Assembly: GCF_003336205.1 (NCBI RefSeq)
Contig: NZ_QPIE01000003.1
Location: 1-64,000, forward strand
Direction of reading: 5' to 3'
DNA from: Chryseobacterium lacus
GTDB lineage: Bacteria > Bacteroidota > Bacteroidia > Flavobacteriales > Weeksellaceae
DNA length: 64,000 nucleotides
Made by a program: the position numbers and the translations under genes. Of this stretch, positions 1-7,998 are shown in pieces. The notes beneath the pieces were generated by a model, which ran no database searches, was not told the DNA's origin, and saw only the letters and a list, made by a program, of their open reading frames with translations. Each line of letters starts with the position of its first letter. Position 1 is the stretch's first letter.

Positions 1-60
1 TGGTTGTTATTTATATTTCAAAGATCTCTTCTCTTTTCGCTTGTATCAGGATTCTCTTTC
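1..60 (-). promoter_or_regulatory. probable rRNA operon leader with boxA-like segment
   Basis: Read on the minus strand, this stretch carries AGATCTTTGAAATATAA followed by AACAACCA at the window edge. It resembles the antitermination (boxA-like) leader that precedes 16S rRNA genes in Chryseobacterium and relatives. It lies directly downstream of two strong tandem promoters pointing left. The 16S gene itself is outside the window, so the assignment is inference from the leader and promoters. I see no protein gene in the 370 bases at the left edge; the only open frame there runs through the promoters and looks spurious. Confidence 0.55.
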
Positions 61-85
61 TGTCGTTAACCCCGATTTGCGAGTG

Positions 86-117
86 CAAAAGTATAAACTA
101 TTTTTGAACTGACCAAA
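86..117 (-). promoter_or_regulatory. leftward promoter P2 (Bacteroidota sigma-A type)
   Basis: On the minus strand a -33 element TTTG (114-117) is separated by 20 bases from a -7 element TACTTTTG (86-93). This fits the Bacteroidota housekeeping consensus TTTG-N17-20-TAnnTTTG. It is the promoter nearer to the presumed rRNA genes beyond the left edge. Confidence 0.7.
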
Positions 118-226
118 TGTTCTTGAAAATAAATTAAAAATAATTTTCTAACCCCTATCAAATACATCCTAATCCTCAATCGCCTCTCCTGCGCTTCCCT
201 TAAAACATTCTCTCGTTTTGGGATTG

Positions 227-257
227 CAAAGATACGCTCTTTTTCTATTGTTCCAAA
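227..257 (-). promoter_or_regulatory. leftward promoter P1 (Bacteroidota sigma-A type)
   Basis: On the minus strand TTTG (254-257) is followed after 19 bases by TATCTTTG (227-234), an exact match to the Bacteroidota consensus. It stands about 140 bases upstream of P2. A tandem strong pair is typical of rRNA operons. The bases from 258 to 370 show nothing further that I can support. Confidence 0.7.
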
Positions 258-370
258 TAATGGCTGCAGTATTTTTACACTAATTAAGTAATTGTTTGAA
301 AATGAGAATGATTTTTTTCTTCCCACTCATGTTTTAAAGACAATATAACTTAACTGCCACTTATAAAAAT

Positions 371-1045
371 TTAAAATTCTTTATAAATTACTGTGAGAAA
401 TTGGGCGTAGGATTTCTCTAACAGTTGAATATCGCCAGTTTTGATGTTGATTCCGGGATTTTCTGGGGAGTTTGACCCGATACGAAAAGGCAAAATTTGA
501 ATATATTGTGCTGGCTGAGAATCCTGTGCAGAAAATTTAGCCGAAGATCCCAAGAGTTTTCCTGTAGAAATTGTATAAATATTTCCTGGTTGCAAAACCT
601 GTTTCGTAAAAGTTCTAGGATGCAAAATTATGCTCTTTTCATTCAGCGTCATCTTTTGTTTTTTATTGGACGGTGCAAATAAATACAACATATTATTTTC
701 TTCAGAAAATAAATGAGAAGGTAAATAATATAGTGCTAATTTATAATTCCAAGGATCGAAAGGAAGGAAACCGCCTTCTATTGCCTGAACGGGAGCATAA
801 ACAAATGCATTGGCTCCAATTTCTTTCGCCTTAGAATATACACGTAAAAATATTTCAGCATCATCTTCTGAAAATCCCTGCACTTCTACTTCGCCCAAAT
901 ATTCTGCTTCCGAATGTTCCGGATTTATTCTATAAAAGATCTTGTCTTTATTATCATGAACTTTTGCTACTTTGGAAAGAATGACATTCTGAGCAGCAGC
1001 AAAATTCATCAAGCCAACAAAAAGAATGATTATAAAATTCTTCAT
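371..1045 (-). CDS. secreted protein of unknown function
   Basis: I do not recognise a family. The 224-residue protein begins with a clear signal peptide (residues 1-18, ending FAAAQ), so it is probably periplasmic or outer-membrane attached. An earlier in-frame ATG at 1072 would put a polar stretch ahead of the signal peptide, so the start at 1045 is preferred. Its ATG overlaps the TGA of the upstream reductase gene (ATGA), which suggests translational coupling as the last gene of the leftward envelope operon. The N-terminal half (about residues 50-85) has the mixed alpha/beta character of small heavy-metal-binding-like YbjQ/YdgH domains, but this is weak. Confidence 0.7.
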   Translation of the reverse strand: MKNFIIILFVGLMNFAAAQNVILSKVAKVHDNKDKIFYRINPEHSEAEYLGEVEVQGFSEDDAEIFLRVYSKAKEIGANAFVYAPVQAIEGGFLPFDPWNYKLALYYLPSHLFSEENNMLYLFAPSNKKQKMTLNEKSIILHPRTFTKQVLQPGNIYTISTGKLLGSSAKFSAQDSQPAQYIQILPFRIGSNSPENPGINIKTGDIQLLEKSYAQFLTVIYKEF

Positions 1046-1911
1046 TTCGAGTTGTTTAAGATTCCAATACATTCTTCCAGACTTTGTTCCCAGTGTTTGA
1101 TTTCCACATTATATTTTTCTTCAATTTTACTTAAATCCATGGTGCTTCTTCTCGGTCTTTTGGCTGCTGTGGGAAATTGATCTGTAGAAATAGGATTTAT
1201 TTTCACTTTGCTTTTGGAAAATTCAGCAATTTTCGAAGCAAATTCATACCATGTAGTTTCGGGATAATTTGAAAAATGAAAAATGCCGTACGTTTTATTC
1301 TCGTTAGCTATAATTTTCATCAGTGCTTCGGCAAGGTCATTAGCATTTGTAGGTTGCCCGAACTGATCAGCAACTACACTCAACTCTTCTTTTTGACTGA
1401 AAAGATTCAGCATGGTTTTCACGAAATTTTTATTAAACTCTGAATAAAGCCAGGAAGTTCGTACGATGATACTTTCAGGATTTAGTTCAATGGCCAAATT
1501 TTCTCCTTTCAGCTTAGAAGCTCCATACACTCCGGAAGGCTGGGTGAAATCGTCTTCTGAATACGAAATTTCTGTTTCCCCATCAAAAACATAATCAGTA
1601 GAAACATGAATGAACGTTGTTTTGAATTTTTTGGAAGCTTCTGCGAGAAAAGCCACAGCATCTGCATTCACGGAAAAAGCCATTTCTTCCTCTTTTTCAG
1701 CAAAATCTACTGCGGTATATGCTGCCGCATTGATGCAATAATGAGGTTTATATTCTTCAAAAAAATCAAAAACTGCGGCTTCGTCTGTGATATCCAAGTC
1801 GGATGAATCTGTAAAACGGAAATCATAATTCAGTTCATAATCGGGTGCTATTTTTTTCAAACAGTTCCCCAATTGTCCGTTTCCTCCTGTAATGAGTATT
1901 CTTTTTTTCAT
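1042..1911 (-). CDS. rfbD: dTDP-4-dehydrorhamnose reductase (RmlD/SDR family)
   Basis: This NADPH-dependent short-chain reductase catalyses the last step of dTDP-L-rhamnose synthesis, reducing dTDP-4-dehydro-rhamnose in the cytoplasm. The 289-residue protein shows the Rossmann glycine motif GGNGQLG (9-15), the STDYVF segment (104-109) and the catalytic pair Y129-x3-K133 in VYGASK. Length matches the family (about 285-300). The start at 1911 gives MKKRILITGG; an upstream in-frame start at 1992 would add 27 residues overlapping the thioesterase gene and is unlikely. It follows the thioesterase gene by 7 bases and overlaps the next gene. No rmlA, rmlB or rmlC is present in the window, so the pathway is completed elsewhere or the true substrate is a related sugar nucleotide. 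Confidence 0.88.
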   Translation of the reverse strand: MKKRILITGGNGQLGNCLKKIAPDYELNYDFRFTDSSDLDITDEAAVFDFFEEYKPHYCINAAAYTAVDFAEKEEEMAFSVNADAVAFLAEASKKFKTTFIHVSTDYVFDGETEISYSEDDFTQPSGVYGASKLKGENLAIELNPESIIVRTSWLYSEFNKNFVKTMLNLFSQKEELSVVADQFGQPTNANDLAEALMKIIANENKTYGIFHFSNYPETTWYEFASKIAEFSKSKVKINPISTDQFPTAAKRPRRSTMDLSKIEEKYNVEIKHWEQSLEECIGILNNSK

Positions 1912-1918
1912 GTTAAAA

Positions 1919-2401
1919 TTATGCTGTTTTGTTGTGCTTTCTGAAATAAGAAACCCTACTTTGAAAATCTTTCTGCTCAATTTCAACTCCATATTCCCGG
2001 AATTTGTTCTTGATCTCTTCAGGCTGTACTTCAGATTTTCTTGTTTTCAGGTTGAAATAGATTATCGTAATCCAAAGTACTGCGTGGATGGTTTTCCCAT
2101 CTTCACTTTTCATGAGAATTTCTATTTTTGACAGTCTATCACCCACATCGACTGTTTTACTGCTGATTTGAACTTTTGAGTTGTACCGTACTTCTTTCAG
2201 ATATGCAATTTCGTTCTGTATCGTAATCCATGTACAGCCGGTTTGTTGAGTGTAATCTTCATAAGTAAATCCGTAAAAATTTTCTACGTGATCTTCTCTC
2301 GCATTCAGCATATATACCAAATACTTTACATTATTGAGGTGTCCTATCGGATCGCAATCATTAAAACGGATTTTGACGATTGTTGAAATTTCTTTTTCCA
2401 T
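1919..2401 (-). CDS. acyl-CoA thioesterase, 4HBT hotdog-fold family
   Basis: The 160-residue protein is of the 4-hydroxybenzoyl-CoA thioesterase/YbgC type, which hydrolyses acyl-CoA thioesters in the cytoplasm. The family signature is visible as N14-D15-C16-D17-P-x-G-H21-x-N-N near the N-terminus, with the catalytic Asp in this segment, followed by the long hotdog helix (25-45) and beta strands. Length is normal. It is 62 bases downstream of the second skp gene and 7 bases upstream of rmlD, and it has its own promoter-like element immediately before the ATG. The actual acyl substrate cannot be read from sequence. Confidence 0.8.
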   Translation of the reverse strand: MEKEISTIVKIRFNDCDPIGHLNNVKYLVYMLNAREDHVENFYGFTYEDYTQQTGCTWITIQNEIAYLKEVRYNSKVQISSKTVDVGDRLSKIEILMKSEDGKTIHAVLWITIIYFNLKTRKSEVQPEEIKNKFREYGVEIEQKDFQSRVSYFRKHNKTA

Positions 2402-2405
2402 GATG

Positions 2406-2413
2406 CAAAAATA
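2406..2413 (-). promoter_or_regulatory. -7 element directly before the thioesterase ATG
   Basis: On the minus strand TATTTTTG lies 4 bases ahead of the ATG at 2401. A transcript starting at the usual distance from this box would begin at or next to the start codon, giving a leaderless mRNA. No clear -33 TTTG is found, so this is a moderate call. Confidence 0.4.
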
Positions 2414-2463
2414 GAAAAACCATCCCTAAACAGAGATGGCCGTATTTTCAGTTATTTTTAAAA

Positions 2464-2958
2464 TTAAATTCCCAATTCTTTTTTCACTGCAGGAGTAGCA
2501 TCAGTACCACCTCTGTAGATGAGTGCGCTGGCATCAATGATAAAATCCCAACCGTTTGCTTTTGCAGCCTTTTCGATAGCGTTGTTCAACTTATCAAGTA
2601 CAGGCTTCAGAAGTGTTTCTCTTCTTTTCATAAGATCTTGTTGTGCAGTTGTAGCCATTTGTTGCAAATTGGTCTGTGTTTTCTGCAGTTCAGTTTCTTT
2701 CGCTGTTCTTTGTGCTTCAGTTAGTTTTGCACCTTCTGCCTGATATTTTTGGACTTCTGCCTGGAAAGTATCGCCTAGTTTTTTAAGTTCAGCTTCTTTC
2801 GTTTTGCTAAAAGTATCAAGATCTGTAGTTACTTTTTTAGTTTCAGGCATCAAGGAAAGAATTTCCTCATAATTCAAAGCTGCAATTTTCTGAGCATTTG
2901 CTACGCCTGCTGTCATCAGCAACATTACCACAGCAAATAATACACTTATTTTTTTCAT
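2464..2958 (-). CDS. OmpH/Skp family periplasmic chaperone (second copy)
   Basis: Skp-type chaperones bind unfolded outer-membrane proteins in the periplasm and deliver them to the BAM complex. The 164-residue protein has a signal peptide (1-22, ending GVANA), a conserved start of the mature domain (KIAALNYEEILSLMPE), a long charged coiled-coil (about 45-115) with many Lys, Glu and Gln, and a C-terminal beta segment (WDFIIDASALIYRGG). It is 59 bases downstream of a second ompH gene and in the same operon as bamA. Two adjacent copies downstream of bamA is the standard arrangement in Flavobacteriia. Confidence 0.9.
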   Translation of the reverse strand: MKKISVLFAVVMLLMTAGVANAQKIAALNYEEILSLMPETKKVTTDLDTFSKTKEAELKKLGDTFQAEVQKYQAEGAKLTEAQRTAKETELQKTQTNLQQMATTAQQDLMKRRETLLKPVLDKLNNAIEKAAKANGWDFIIDASALIYRGGTDATPAVKKELGI

Positions 2959-3017
2959 AATTTAGGTTAAATAATTAATTTGTTTTCGTTTGATTGTAAT
3001 ATGGGCGCAAAGTTAAA

Positions 3018-3560
3018 CTATTTTTTTGATGAACTTTTACCCGTTGTACCTTTTGTAAGAAAATCCAGAACTTTGTCGGTATAATCATATCTTTTCTGAA
3101 GAAATATTACGCTAATGTTGTTGCTTTTATCAAGAACTATGCCCAATCCGTTTTTCTCGGAAATCGTCTTTATTGCGTCCCAGATCTGATCCTGAAAAGG
3201 TTGTGTGAGATTCGCTCTCAGCTTCGCGATCTCGCCATTTGTTCCGAAACGAAGGCTGAGCGTTGTCTTGATATTTTTATCAAGATCCATAACTTCTTTT
3301 TCCCGTTGCTTCAGTTGTTCGCCTACCAACAATACTCTTTCGTTATCAAAAGCAGATTTTTTTCTTTCATACTCAGACTGTAAATTCTGAATTTCAGTTT
3401 GCCAGGTTGCAATTTGTGCGTTCAACCGGTTTTCGGCTTCTTTATATTGCGGCAGCCTATTCAGGATATAATCTGTATCTACCACGCCGATCTTCTGTGC
3501 TTCTGCGGAAGCATAGGTGAAAAGAAGCGCAAATAATAAAATTATTTTAAAGTTTTTCAT
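3018..3560 (-). CDS. OmpH/Skp family periplasmic chaperone (first copy)
   Basis: The 180-residue protein starts with a signal peptide (MKNFKIILLFALLF to ASAEAQ) and the mature OmpH motif KIGVVDTDYILNRLP. A helical coiled-coil (about 45-110) follows, then a C-terminal strand region and a basic Ser/Lys tail. The start is set at 3560, 8 bases after the bamA stop; the upstream in-frame ATG at 3605 lies inside bamA and precedes a non-signal sequence. It probably works with BamA as holdase for outer-membrane proteins, and shares only the general pattern with the neighbouring copy, so the two may have different clients. Confidence 0.9.
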   Translation of the reverse strand: MKNFKIILLFALLFTYASAEAQKIGVVDTDYILNRLPQYKEAENRLNAQIATWQTEIQNLQSEYERKKSAFDNERVLLVGEQLKQREKEVMDLDKNIKTTLSLRFGTNGEIAKLRANLTQPFQDQIWDAIKTISEKNGLGIVLDKSNNISVIFLQKRYDYTDKVLDFLTKGTTGKSSSKK

Positions 3561-3568
3561 TGTCAAAT

Positions 3569-6106
3569 TTACAAAGTTTGGTTCATCAGGAAGTGCGTTC
3601 TCCAACCCGAAGGTTCTGAACTGAATAATGGCTTATCAAAACCATAAGCAAAATCAAACCCTATTAATCCGAACGCTCCCATATATACTCTGATTCCTAC
3701 ACCGGCGGACCTTTTCAGCTGAAATGGGTTGAAATCTCCCCATTTGTTCCAGACATTCCCCCCTTCCAGAAAAGTAAGTGCATATACTTTGGCGGTTTGG
3801 TTCATAGAGATCGGATATCTTAATTCTAACGAAAAACGGTTGTAAATAGTACCTCCACCCAATTGGGTAACGTCAGTTCTTGTTCCTCCGTTGGTAGAAG
3901 CATTTTCATATCCACGCAGCGGAATAAGTTCTCTTCCGTCGAATCTTCCTCCGAAAAGTCCGGTTCCGCCTACATAAAATCTTTCAAAAGGCGGCGCGCC
4001 TAATTCTTTGTTATATCCGTCCATGAAGCCCATTTCGGCGGTAGTACGCATCACCAGTTTCCCGATAACTTCATTATAGGCATCCGCTTTGAATTTTACT
4101 TTATAAAACTCCATCAGTTTGTATTTCTGAACAGGAGTCATTGTGGAATAATCTTTATTACTAAACAATGAATAAGGCGGCGTAAATTTCACCGACGCTT
4201 CCACGTTGGATCCCTGTGTAGGGAAAATCGGATCTAAACCTGCGGAGTTTCTGCTCAAGCCAACATTGATGTTGAAGTTTTGTGCATTTCCATTGTATTC
4301 TGTGACTTCTCCGAACTGGAAAGGATAATTATTGAAATTATAGCTCTGATATTGAAGTCCCGTGTAGAGAGAGAAATAATCGTCCGGCCATTTCAAAAGT
4401 CGGTTCAACCCTACATTTGCTGAAAAAATATTCAGTTTCTGAGAACCTCCATACTGGTCTGAATAATTAACAAGTGACTGATTAATTCCTACAGAAAGTG
4501 CGGTAGGTTTAGTTCCGAAAAGCCATGGTTCCATAAAGGAAACTCCGTAATTCTGGAAATAATATCCTGCCTGCGCCTGAAGCGACAACGTTTGTCCGTC
4601 ACCTTGGGGAATCGGCCTGAAACCTTTGAGCTTCAGGAAGTTTTTCAATGAAAAGTTATTAAAGGTCAATCCCAGTGTTCCAATAAAAGTATCGCCACCG
4701 TAACCTGCCTGAAGCTGAACCTGTGAAGATCCTTTTTCTACCAAAGACCAGTGAACATCAACGGTATTGTCTTGTTGATTGGGTTGAATATCATATTTAA
4801 TAGCCTGCGGATCAAAGAACTGCATCGAAGCTAAATCAAAATAAGTTCTTCTGATATCCGCTTTTGCAAACAAACTTCCTGGACGTGTACGAAGGGAACG
4901 CAATACAACATGGTCGTGTGTTGTCGTATTTCCGCTCCAACTGACGCGATTCCAGGCTGCTTTTTCTCCTTCAGCAATTCTAATTTCAAGATTGATGGAA
5001 TCTCCATTTACGGATTTTTCCACTGGAGTTACATTGGAAAAAAGATAGCCGCTGTTCATGTACATCGATTTGATATCGCTGTCATCATCTTTTCCGCCAT
5101 CTTCGCCCACTTTTTTATTAAAACCTATTGCATCATAAATGTCGCCGGTTTTATATCCTAAAACCCGCTCCAGATAATCCGTTGAAAACGCTGTATTTCC
5201 TGTAAAAGTAATATCGCCAATGTAATATTTTTTACCCTCATTCAGTTTTACATTGATCTCAAAGTTTCTATTCTGATTTCTCCAAACTGAATCTGAAATA
5301 ATTCTGGCATCACGGTATCCTAAAGAATTATAATAATTAACCAGATTATGCTTATCTTCTTCGTATTTTTCACGAACAAATTTCGATGGTTTGAAAATAC
5401 CGCCGATTCCGAATCTTTTCTGTTTTGTATTTTTGAAGGCTTTTTTTCTCAACTTAGCATCCGAAATGGTTTCATTTCCTTCAAACTCAATGTGGTCGAT
5501 TTTAATTCTTTTCCCTTTTTCTACTTCAATAGTCCAGTCTACCAGATTAGGATCGCTTGCATTTATTTTATCATGAATGGTAATTTTGGCATCTGCAAAA
5601 CCTTTGCTGACATATTCTTTTGGAACATTCGTTTTAAGAGTAGAAACAAGATTCTGAGTGATTTTCACTCCGGGTTTCAGGTTGTTATCCTTTGCCAGTT
5701 TCTCATTTTTAGATTTCCCGATTCCTTTTCCTGTGAATTTCACTTCGCCTAGTTCTTTGAGATCTTCCAGATGAAACTTCAGGACTACATTATCTCCTTC
5801 AATACTTTCCACATACACTTCCACTTCCGAAAAAGCGTTCTGTTCCCACAGTTTTCTAATCGCAGAACTGATCTTTTGCCCCGGAATATCCACGGTTTCA
5901 CCTTTGTTGAGGCCTGTGAATCTGAGAATCTGCGCGGGTGAATATTTCTTGACACCATCGATGACGATGTCTTTTAATTTATAAGTACCTGTCTGGTTTT
6001 CAGTATATACAGGATTATTATCCTGAGTATTTCCCTGTGGTGTTACCTGACCGTAAAAATGTGCCGAGGCAACAAACATAATGATAGGGATGAATCTAAG
6101 CTTCAT
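3569..6106 (-). CDS. bamA: outer membrane protein assembly factor BamA
   Basis: BamA is the essential Omp85-family insertase that folds beta-barrel proteins into the outer membrane. The 845-residue protein has a signal peptide (1-19), a short linker, a row of POTRA domains (about 45-430; for example the segments starting KLKDIVIDG, IKIDHIEFEG, YYIGDITFTG and RVSWSGNTTT) and a C-terminal 16-strand barrel (about 470-845) including the lid-loop region with ERFYVGGTGLFGGRFDGRELIPLRGY. Length is typical of Bacteroidota BamA. It ends in Asn-Gln-Thr-Leu rather than the aromatic residue that usually closes the last strand. It sits between uppS and the skp pair, 18 and 8 bases away. Confidence 0.96.
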   Translation of the reverse strand: MKLRFIPIIMFVASAHFYGQVTPQGNTQDNNPVYTENQTGTYKLKDIVIDGVKKYSPAQILRFTGLNKGETVDIPGQKISSAIRKLWEQNAFSEVEVYVESIEGDNVVLKFHLEDLKELGEVKFTGKGIGKSKNEKLAKDNNLKPGVKITQNLVSTLKTNVPKEYVSKGFADAKITIHDKINASDPNLVDWTIEVEKGKRIKIDHIEFEGNETISDAKLRKKAFKNTKQKRFGIGGIFKPSKFVREKYEEDKHNLVNYYNSLGYRDARIISDSVWRNQNRNFEINVKLNEGKKYYIGDITFTGNTAFSTDYLERVLGYKTGDIYDAIGFNKKVGEDGGKDDDSDIKSMYMNSGYLFSNVTPVEKSVNGDSINLEIRIAEGEKAAWNRVSWSGNTTTHDHVVLRSLRTRPGSLFAKADIRRTYFDLASMQFFDPQAIKYDIQPNQQDNTVDVHWSLVEKGSSQVQLQAGYGGDTFIGTLGLTFNNFSLKNFLKLKGFRPIPQGDGQTLSLQAQAGYYFQNYGVSFMEPWLFGTKPTALSVGINQSLVNYSDQYGGSQKLNIFSANVGLNRLLKWPDDYFSLYTGLQYQSYNFNNYPFQFGEVTEYNGNAQNFNINVGLSRNSAGLDPIFPTQGSNVEASVKFTPPYSLFSNKDYSTMTPVQKYKLMEFYKVKFKADAYNEVIGKLVMRTTAEMGFMDGYNKELGAPPFERFYVGGTGLFGGRFDGRELIPLRGYENASTNGGTRTDVTQLGGGTIYNRFSLELRYPISMNQTAKVYALTFLEGGNVWNKWGDFNPFQLKRSAGVGIRVYMGAFGLIGFDFAYGFDKPLFSSEPSGWRTHFLMNQTL

Positions 6107-6124
6107 TGTATAGTATAATAACTT

Positions 6125-6877
6125 TTATTTATTTATTTCCAGCTGCTCGCTGGTTTTGCCGTATCTTCTTTCTTTGTTTTGATAATCTACAATACACTGG
6201 AAGAAAGTATCTTTCGTGAAATCTGGCCACAAAATATTAAGAAATTGTAGTTCTGCATAAGCAATCTGCCACAACATGAAGTTGCTGATGCGCACTTCAC
6301 CACTCGTTCGGATCATTAAATCTACCGGAGGAAAATTTTTAGTGTACAGATGTTCTTCAAAAATGTGTTCATTGATATCTTCGGCCTGAAGGTCTCCCTT
6401 CTTTACTTTTTCACTGATTTGTTTTACAGCCTGCAGAATTTCCCGTTGCGAACCATAACTTAATGCCAGAATAAGATTTCCTTTTGCGTTGTCTTTAGTA
6501 AGTTCCACCACATTCATCAGCTGCTCTTTCACCAACGCAGGAAGTTTATCCACTTCTCCGATGACATGTAACCTGAGGCCTTTTGTGAAAATTTCCTCGG
6601 CTTCCAGAAGCAGGGTCTCGGAAAGCAGATTCATCAATGTATTCACTTCGTCGTGAGGCCGACTCCAGTTTTCTGAGGAAAAAGTATACAAGGTTAAATA
6701 GGGAATGTTGATCTCATTACAGGCATTAATTGCATTTCTGACTGAATTGATTGCATTTTTGTGCCCAAAAGTCCTCTCTTCTCCGCGTGATTTCGCCCAT
6801 CTTCCGTTGCCATCCATAATGATAGCCACATGTTTCGGGATATTTTGTAAATTGATTTTTTCTTTTACTGATGACAT
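6125..6877 (-). CDS. uppS: isoprenyl transferase / undecaprenyl diphosphate synthase
   Basis: The enzyme elongates farnesyl diphosphate with isopentenyl diphosphate in cis to make the C55 carrier lipid for peptidoglycan and surface polysaccharides. The 250-residue protein shows the family motifs in order: IMDGNGRWAKSRG (catalytic Asp, phosphate-binding loop), LTLYTFSSENWSRP, and the C-terminal DLMIRTSGEVRISNFMLWQ with the diphosphate-binding Arg residues. The start is placed at the ATG at 6877; a GTG three codons earlier would overlap the upstream gene. It follows the DUF6089 gene with a 1-base gap and precedes bamA, the usual flavobacterial order. Confidence 0.96.
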   Translation of the reverse strand: MSSVKEKINLQNIPKHVAIIMDGNGRWAKSRGEERTFGHKNAINSVRNAINACNEINIPYLTLYTFSSENWSRPHDEVNTLMNLLSETLLLEAEEIFTKGLRLHVIGEVDKLPALVKEQLMNVVELTKDNAKGNLILALSYGSQREILQAVKQISEKVKKGDLQAEDINEHIFEEHLYTKNFPPVDLMIRTSGEVRISNFMLWQIAYAELQFLNILWPDFTKDTFFQCIVDYQNKERRYGKTSEQLEINK

Positions 6878-6878
6878 A

Positions 6879-7769
6879 TTAATCACAATAACACGGCGGT
6901 CTTCCGAATGAGTAGGTTACTGCCAGAGTAACACTGTTGATCCAGTCTTTGGAATTAGGATCTCCCACCTTTCTTCTGTATAGAAAATCCCGTTCTCTTT
7001 CCTGAGCTACTGCATAATAGTAGCCAGTTTGCAAGAGTGAAGTATTGGTATTGGGAGAAAGAATATCTGCATTAAAAGTGGATTTAAGATCTTTTTCCTT
7101 CAGCATGCTGTAATCTAACTGTTCACTGATGGTAGGCCTGAACATTACTTCTGCCGATATAGCCCAGTTGTAGTTGAATTTATATTTCAAACCAACACCG
7201 AAAGGAACATATCCTGTTACTTTCTTCCCGGAATCGTATTCTATGGTCGAATTAAAATCCAGCTCGTTTACAGGAGCCTGAGCAACACCGTTCACATCTC
7301 GTCTGAAGTCATGAGACATCGTTGCCTGGGTAACATCATGCATCATCGCTCCTACACCGGCAAAGATATAAGGGCTGATCATTCCTCTCTGTTGTTCATT
7401 ATTCACAGGGAAGAAATTATATTCAAAAATGGCACTTGCTTCATAAAGATCATTGGTTCCCCACATTTTTCTGTTGTAACGATATTCTTCCTTGGCTGCT
7501 GCATCAGCAAACTGAACATGATTATAACCCAAATCAAAACGCAAAGTCTGATGCGGATTGAAATTCATTCTGTAAAGTAAACCTCCGTATACGGGCAAAC
7601 CAAACGTGGAAACATCTCTGAACGGCATTTGCAAAATATAATTGGTGCGGCCAATATCACCTACAAGGTTGCTGTGGCCTACTCGCACACCTAACTCATG
7701 CCTTTGTGCATCCATATCTGCAATTGTCAATACAAGAGCTAGTATGCTAAATAATAATTTTTTATTCAT
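6879..7769 (-). CDS. DUF6089-like outer-membrane beta-barrel protein
   Basis: The 296-residue protein begins with a signal peptide (about 1-21, ending DMDAQ) and continues with alternating amphipathic strands (GVRVGHSNLVGDIG, FRFDLGYNHVQF, VPFGVGLKYKFNYNWAISAEVMFRPT) ending in VTLAVTYSFGRPPCYCD. This matches the small barrel proteins that head the uppS-bamA operon in flavobacteria (annotated DUF6089). Function is not established; its position suggests a role in envelope biogenesis. It has a clear own promoter and is the first gene of the leftward operon down to 371. Confidence 0.75.
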   Translation of the reverse strand: MNKKLLFSILALVLTIADMDAQRHELGVRVGHSNLVGDIGRTNYILQMPFRDVSTFGLPVYGGLLYRMNFNPHQTLRFDLGYNHVQFADAAAKEEYRYNRKMWGTNDLYEASAIFEYNFFPVNNEQQRGMISPYIFAGVGAMMHDVTQATMSHDFRRDVNGVAQAPVNELDFNSTIEYDSGKKVTGYVPFGVGLKYKFNYNWAISAEVMFRPTISEQLDYSMLKEKDLKSTFNADILSPNTNTSLLQTGYYYAVAQERERDFLYRRKVGDPNSKDWINSVTLAVTYSFGRPPCYCD

Positions 7770-7812
7770 GGAAGAATACGGTTTATGGTTACTTTAAAAA
7801 ATTTTATTTGTG

Positions 7813-7841
7813 CAAATATAAAACATTTTTATATTTCCAAA
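7813..7841 (-). promoter_or_regulatory. promoter of the DUF6089-uppS-bamA-skp operon
   Basis: On the minus strand TTTG (7838-7841) is separated by 17 bases from TATATTTG (7813-7820), matching the Bacteroidota consensus. The start codon of the DUF6089 gene is 43 bases further on, leaving a leader of about 40 bases. The rest of 7770-7998 is AT-rich and without a recognisable gene. Confidence 0.7.
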
Positions 7842-7998
7842 ATTCTTAATGATAAGTTAAATATAGACAAAAAAAATATAATTTTTAAAAACTAAACGTC
7901 AAAATCTTTATTTTATTCTAAATTCTATAGAGCTACAAGGCTTTTAATCAGTAGCAACCTTTTCTAAATCAATCACGAAAAACGCATTCTGAGAAATA

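Noticed and set aside
66-326. Open frame of 86 codons on the minus strand at the left edge
   Set aside because: It spans two consensus promoters and a leader, has no family resemblance and AT-driven composition; it is not a gene.
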